Source: Dactylosporangium siamense (GTDB lineage Bacteria; Actinomycetota; Actinomycetes; Mycobacteriales; Micromonosporaceae). Taken from it: a stretch of 42,489 nt of DNA. Both the position numbers and the translations under genes were made by a program. The stretch is from assembly GCF_016862795.1 (NCBI RefSeq), contig NZ_BONQ01000179.1:1-42489 (forward strand). The letters run 5' to 3'. The notes under the pieces are model-generated. The model had not been told where the DNA came from and made no database searches. It saw only the letters and a list, made by a program, of their open reading frames with translations. Below are positions 41,402 to 42,489 of the stretch, piece by piece. How positions within the stretch are numbered: position 1 is the stretch's first letter; each line of letters starts with the position of its first letter.

Positions 41402-41917
41402 ATGGCCAGATACACCATCACCATCGAAGCGGACGACGACAGCGGCGCCCGCACCACCATCCACCTGGACACGTCGTCCGGGGCGCCGCGCGTGCTGGAG
41501 TACACCGTCTCGGCCGGCTCCTCCCGCAGCATCGCGGCCCTGGCCGCGCCGCAGGTCGACTTCGACGCGCTCGTCGCCGCGTTCGCCGCGGAGCGCACCA
41601 CGTCGCCCGCGCCGGCGGCTGCTGCGGCTCCGGCCGCCGGCCCCGCTCCGGCCGCCGCCGAGGCGGCGCCCGAGAGCCCGCAGGCCGGTCGTCGTGCGGC
41701 GAAGCGGACCGCGCGGCCGAAGCGCACCGCCGCCACGCCGGCCGCAGCGTCCGGCGAGCGGGTGTACCGCCGCATGCCCGACGCCGCGGAACTCGTCGGC
41801 GCCTATCACGAGGCGGAGAGCGTGGTGCGGCTCGCCCAGCAGTACGACGTGCCGCGCCACACCATGAACGGCTGGCTGACCCGCCTGCGCCGCCAGGGGC
41901 TCCTCGACGGCCGCTGA
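41402..41917 (+). CDS. Histone-like/HTH DNA-binding protein with Ala-Pro-rich linker
   Basis: A 171-residue protein from ATG 41402. The N-terminal ~60 residues form a beta-rich region (RYTITIEADDDSGARTTIHL, then LEYTVSAGSSRSIAAL). A low-complexity linker rich in Ala and Pro, then a basic stretch (GRRAAKRTARPKRTAAT) precedes a C-terminal helix-turn-helix (RMPDAAELVGAYHEAESV, then QQYDVPRHTMNGWLTRLRRQ). The layout is analogous to nucleoid-associated proteins such as Lsr2, but no homology to Lsr2 is evident. It is probably a DNA-binding protein specific to this clade. It begins 87 bp after the tRNA. Confidence 0.7.
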   Translation: MARYTITIEADDDSGARTTIHLDTSSGAPRVLEYTVSAGSSRSIAALAAPQVDFDALVAAFAAERTTSPAPAAAAAPAAGPAPAAAEAAPESPQAGRRAAKRTARPKRTAATPAAASGERVYRRMPDAAELVGAYHEAESVVRLAQQYDVPRHTMNGWLTRLRRQGLLDGR

Positions 41918-41951
41918 CGGCCGGGCTCCCCCAAAGAGGGTGCCCCGGCCG
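41918..41951 (+). terminator. Hairpin after the HTH gene
   Basis: CGGCCGGG and CCCCGGCCG form a GC-rich stem of about 8 bp, extended by a CTCCC/GGGTG part with a bulge, around an AAAGA loop. It starts at the stop codon of the HTH gene. No U-tract follows. Confidence 0.55.
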
Positions 41952-41999
41952 ATACTGCGGAGGGTGGCCGCCCGCCCGACCGGCACGGTCGGATGCCGT

Positions 42000-42489
42000 A
42001 TGCGCTTCACCAGTCTGTTCGCGGGCCTGTGCGCCGCCGCGTTGCTGAGCGGCTGCGGCGGCTCAGGCACCCCGTCGTCCCAGGCCACCGCCACTTCGTC
42101 CGGGGCCGGAGCCGGCGGCGCGGCCCAGCCGGTCGGCGTCGGCGCCGACCCGGCCGCCGTGTTCCTCCAGGTCGCCGAGTGTTTCCGTGCGCATGGCCAC
42201 CCCGACTACCCGGATCCGGTGCAGAACTCCGACGGCAGCTGGGGCTTTCCCGTCACGGGCCGCGGTGTCCCGGTGCCCGCCGAGTGCGCGGACGTCGTGC
42301 GCCGCTCCGCCGAGCTGTCCACCGCCGGCAGCGCCGGGCCGTCGCCGGCCGCCGACCTGTCGGCGTTCGCGCGGTGCATGCGGGCCAACGGCGTTCCCGA
42401 CTGGCCGGATCCCAACGCCGACGGCACATTCACCGTGCCCGACCGGCTGGCCGACCCGCGCGACGAGCGGCTGTGGCGGCCCGCCGCCG
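42000..42489 (+). CDS. Lipoprotein with repeated C-x-RxxG-x-P-x-x-PDP motif (3' partial)
   Basis: From ATG 42000 the frame is open to the window end. A type II signal peptide ends in LLSGC with Cys19. After a Thr/Ala/Gly linker two copies of an actinobacterial lipoprotein motif occur: AECFRAHGHPDYPDPVQNS and ARCMRANGVPDWPDPNADG. The family is frequent in Streptomyces and Micromonosporaceae as cell-surface lipoproteins of unknown role. The gene continues beyond the window. It follows the HTH gene by 82 bp after a hairpin. Confidence 0.8.
   Translation, partial: MRFTSLFAGLCAAALLSGCGGSGTPSSQATATSSGAGAGGAAQPVGVGADPAAVFLQVAECFRAHGHPDYPDPVQNSDGSWGFPVTGRGVPVPAECADVVRRSAELSTAGSAGPSPAADLSAFARCMRANGVPDWPDPNADGTFTVPDRLADPRDERLWRPAA

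Overview
The window is high-GC actinomycete DNA. GTG and TTG starts, strong GGAGG-type ribosome sites, an AfsR/SARP-type regulator, SigE-family ECF sigma factors, an SCO6745-family protein and many lipoproteins all point that way. A Micromonosporaceae-like genome is my best guess, but this rests on recall of protein families and not on a search.

Layout. (1) 1-1721: the 3' end of an RHS/YD-repeat polymorphic toxin with a cysteine-rich linker and a lysozyme-like C-terminal domain, overlapped by a small membrane-anchored gene that is probably its immunity protein. (2) 1.9-17.7 kb: chromosomal genes. These are a large XRE-SARP-NB-ARC-TPR regulator, a secreted YiiX/NlpC-P60-like hydrolase, a lipoprotein, a Nudix hydrolase, an SCO6745-family protein, two small hypotheticals, a Tat-exported serine hydrolase, a secreted ThuA-LamG-LamG protein, a GNAT plus ureohydrolase pair, and an ECF sigma factor overlapping a membrane-anchored propeller-like protein. 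(3) 17.8-24.3 kb: a scrambled stretch. It holds an unknown gene and its internally deleted duplicate, two DoxX-like membrane genes with a LysR regulator, an integrase remnant, gene fragments, three conserved hypotheticals and a 127-bp tRNA-like element. (4) 24.8-29.2 kb: a second ECF sigma/membrane protein pair, a second closely related LysR regulator divergent from an MFS exporter, and a frameshifted transporter fragment.

(5) 29.2-40.3 kb is the most coherent block. It encodes a CoA-binding protein, an Acg-like nitroreductase, a CBS-BON protein, a double universal stress protein, a site-2 protease with CBS-like tail, a GMC-type flavoprotein with a four-cysteine iron-sulfur motif, a GlsB/YeaQ membrane protein and two NarL-type sensor histidine kinases. 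The gene content matches the DosR (dormancy/hypoxia) regulon of mycobacteria and the related Osd system of Streptomyces. A 14-bp DosR-like box lies between the divergent nitroreductase and CBS genes. No response regulator is present in the window.

(6) 40.3-42.5 kb: a small protein gene, a WxL-like surface gene that lacks its 5' end, a class I tRNA with a CAA (Leu) anticodon and encoded CCA, a basic-linker HTH protein, and the start of a lipoprotein cut by the window end. The truncated gene next to the tRNA suggests an old integration site. No rRNA, CRISPR array or intact insertion sequence was seen.
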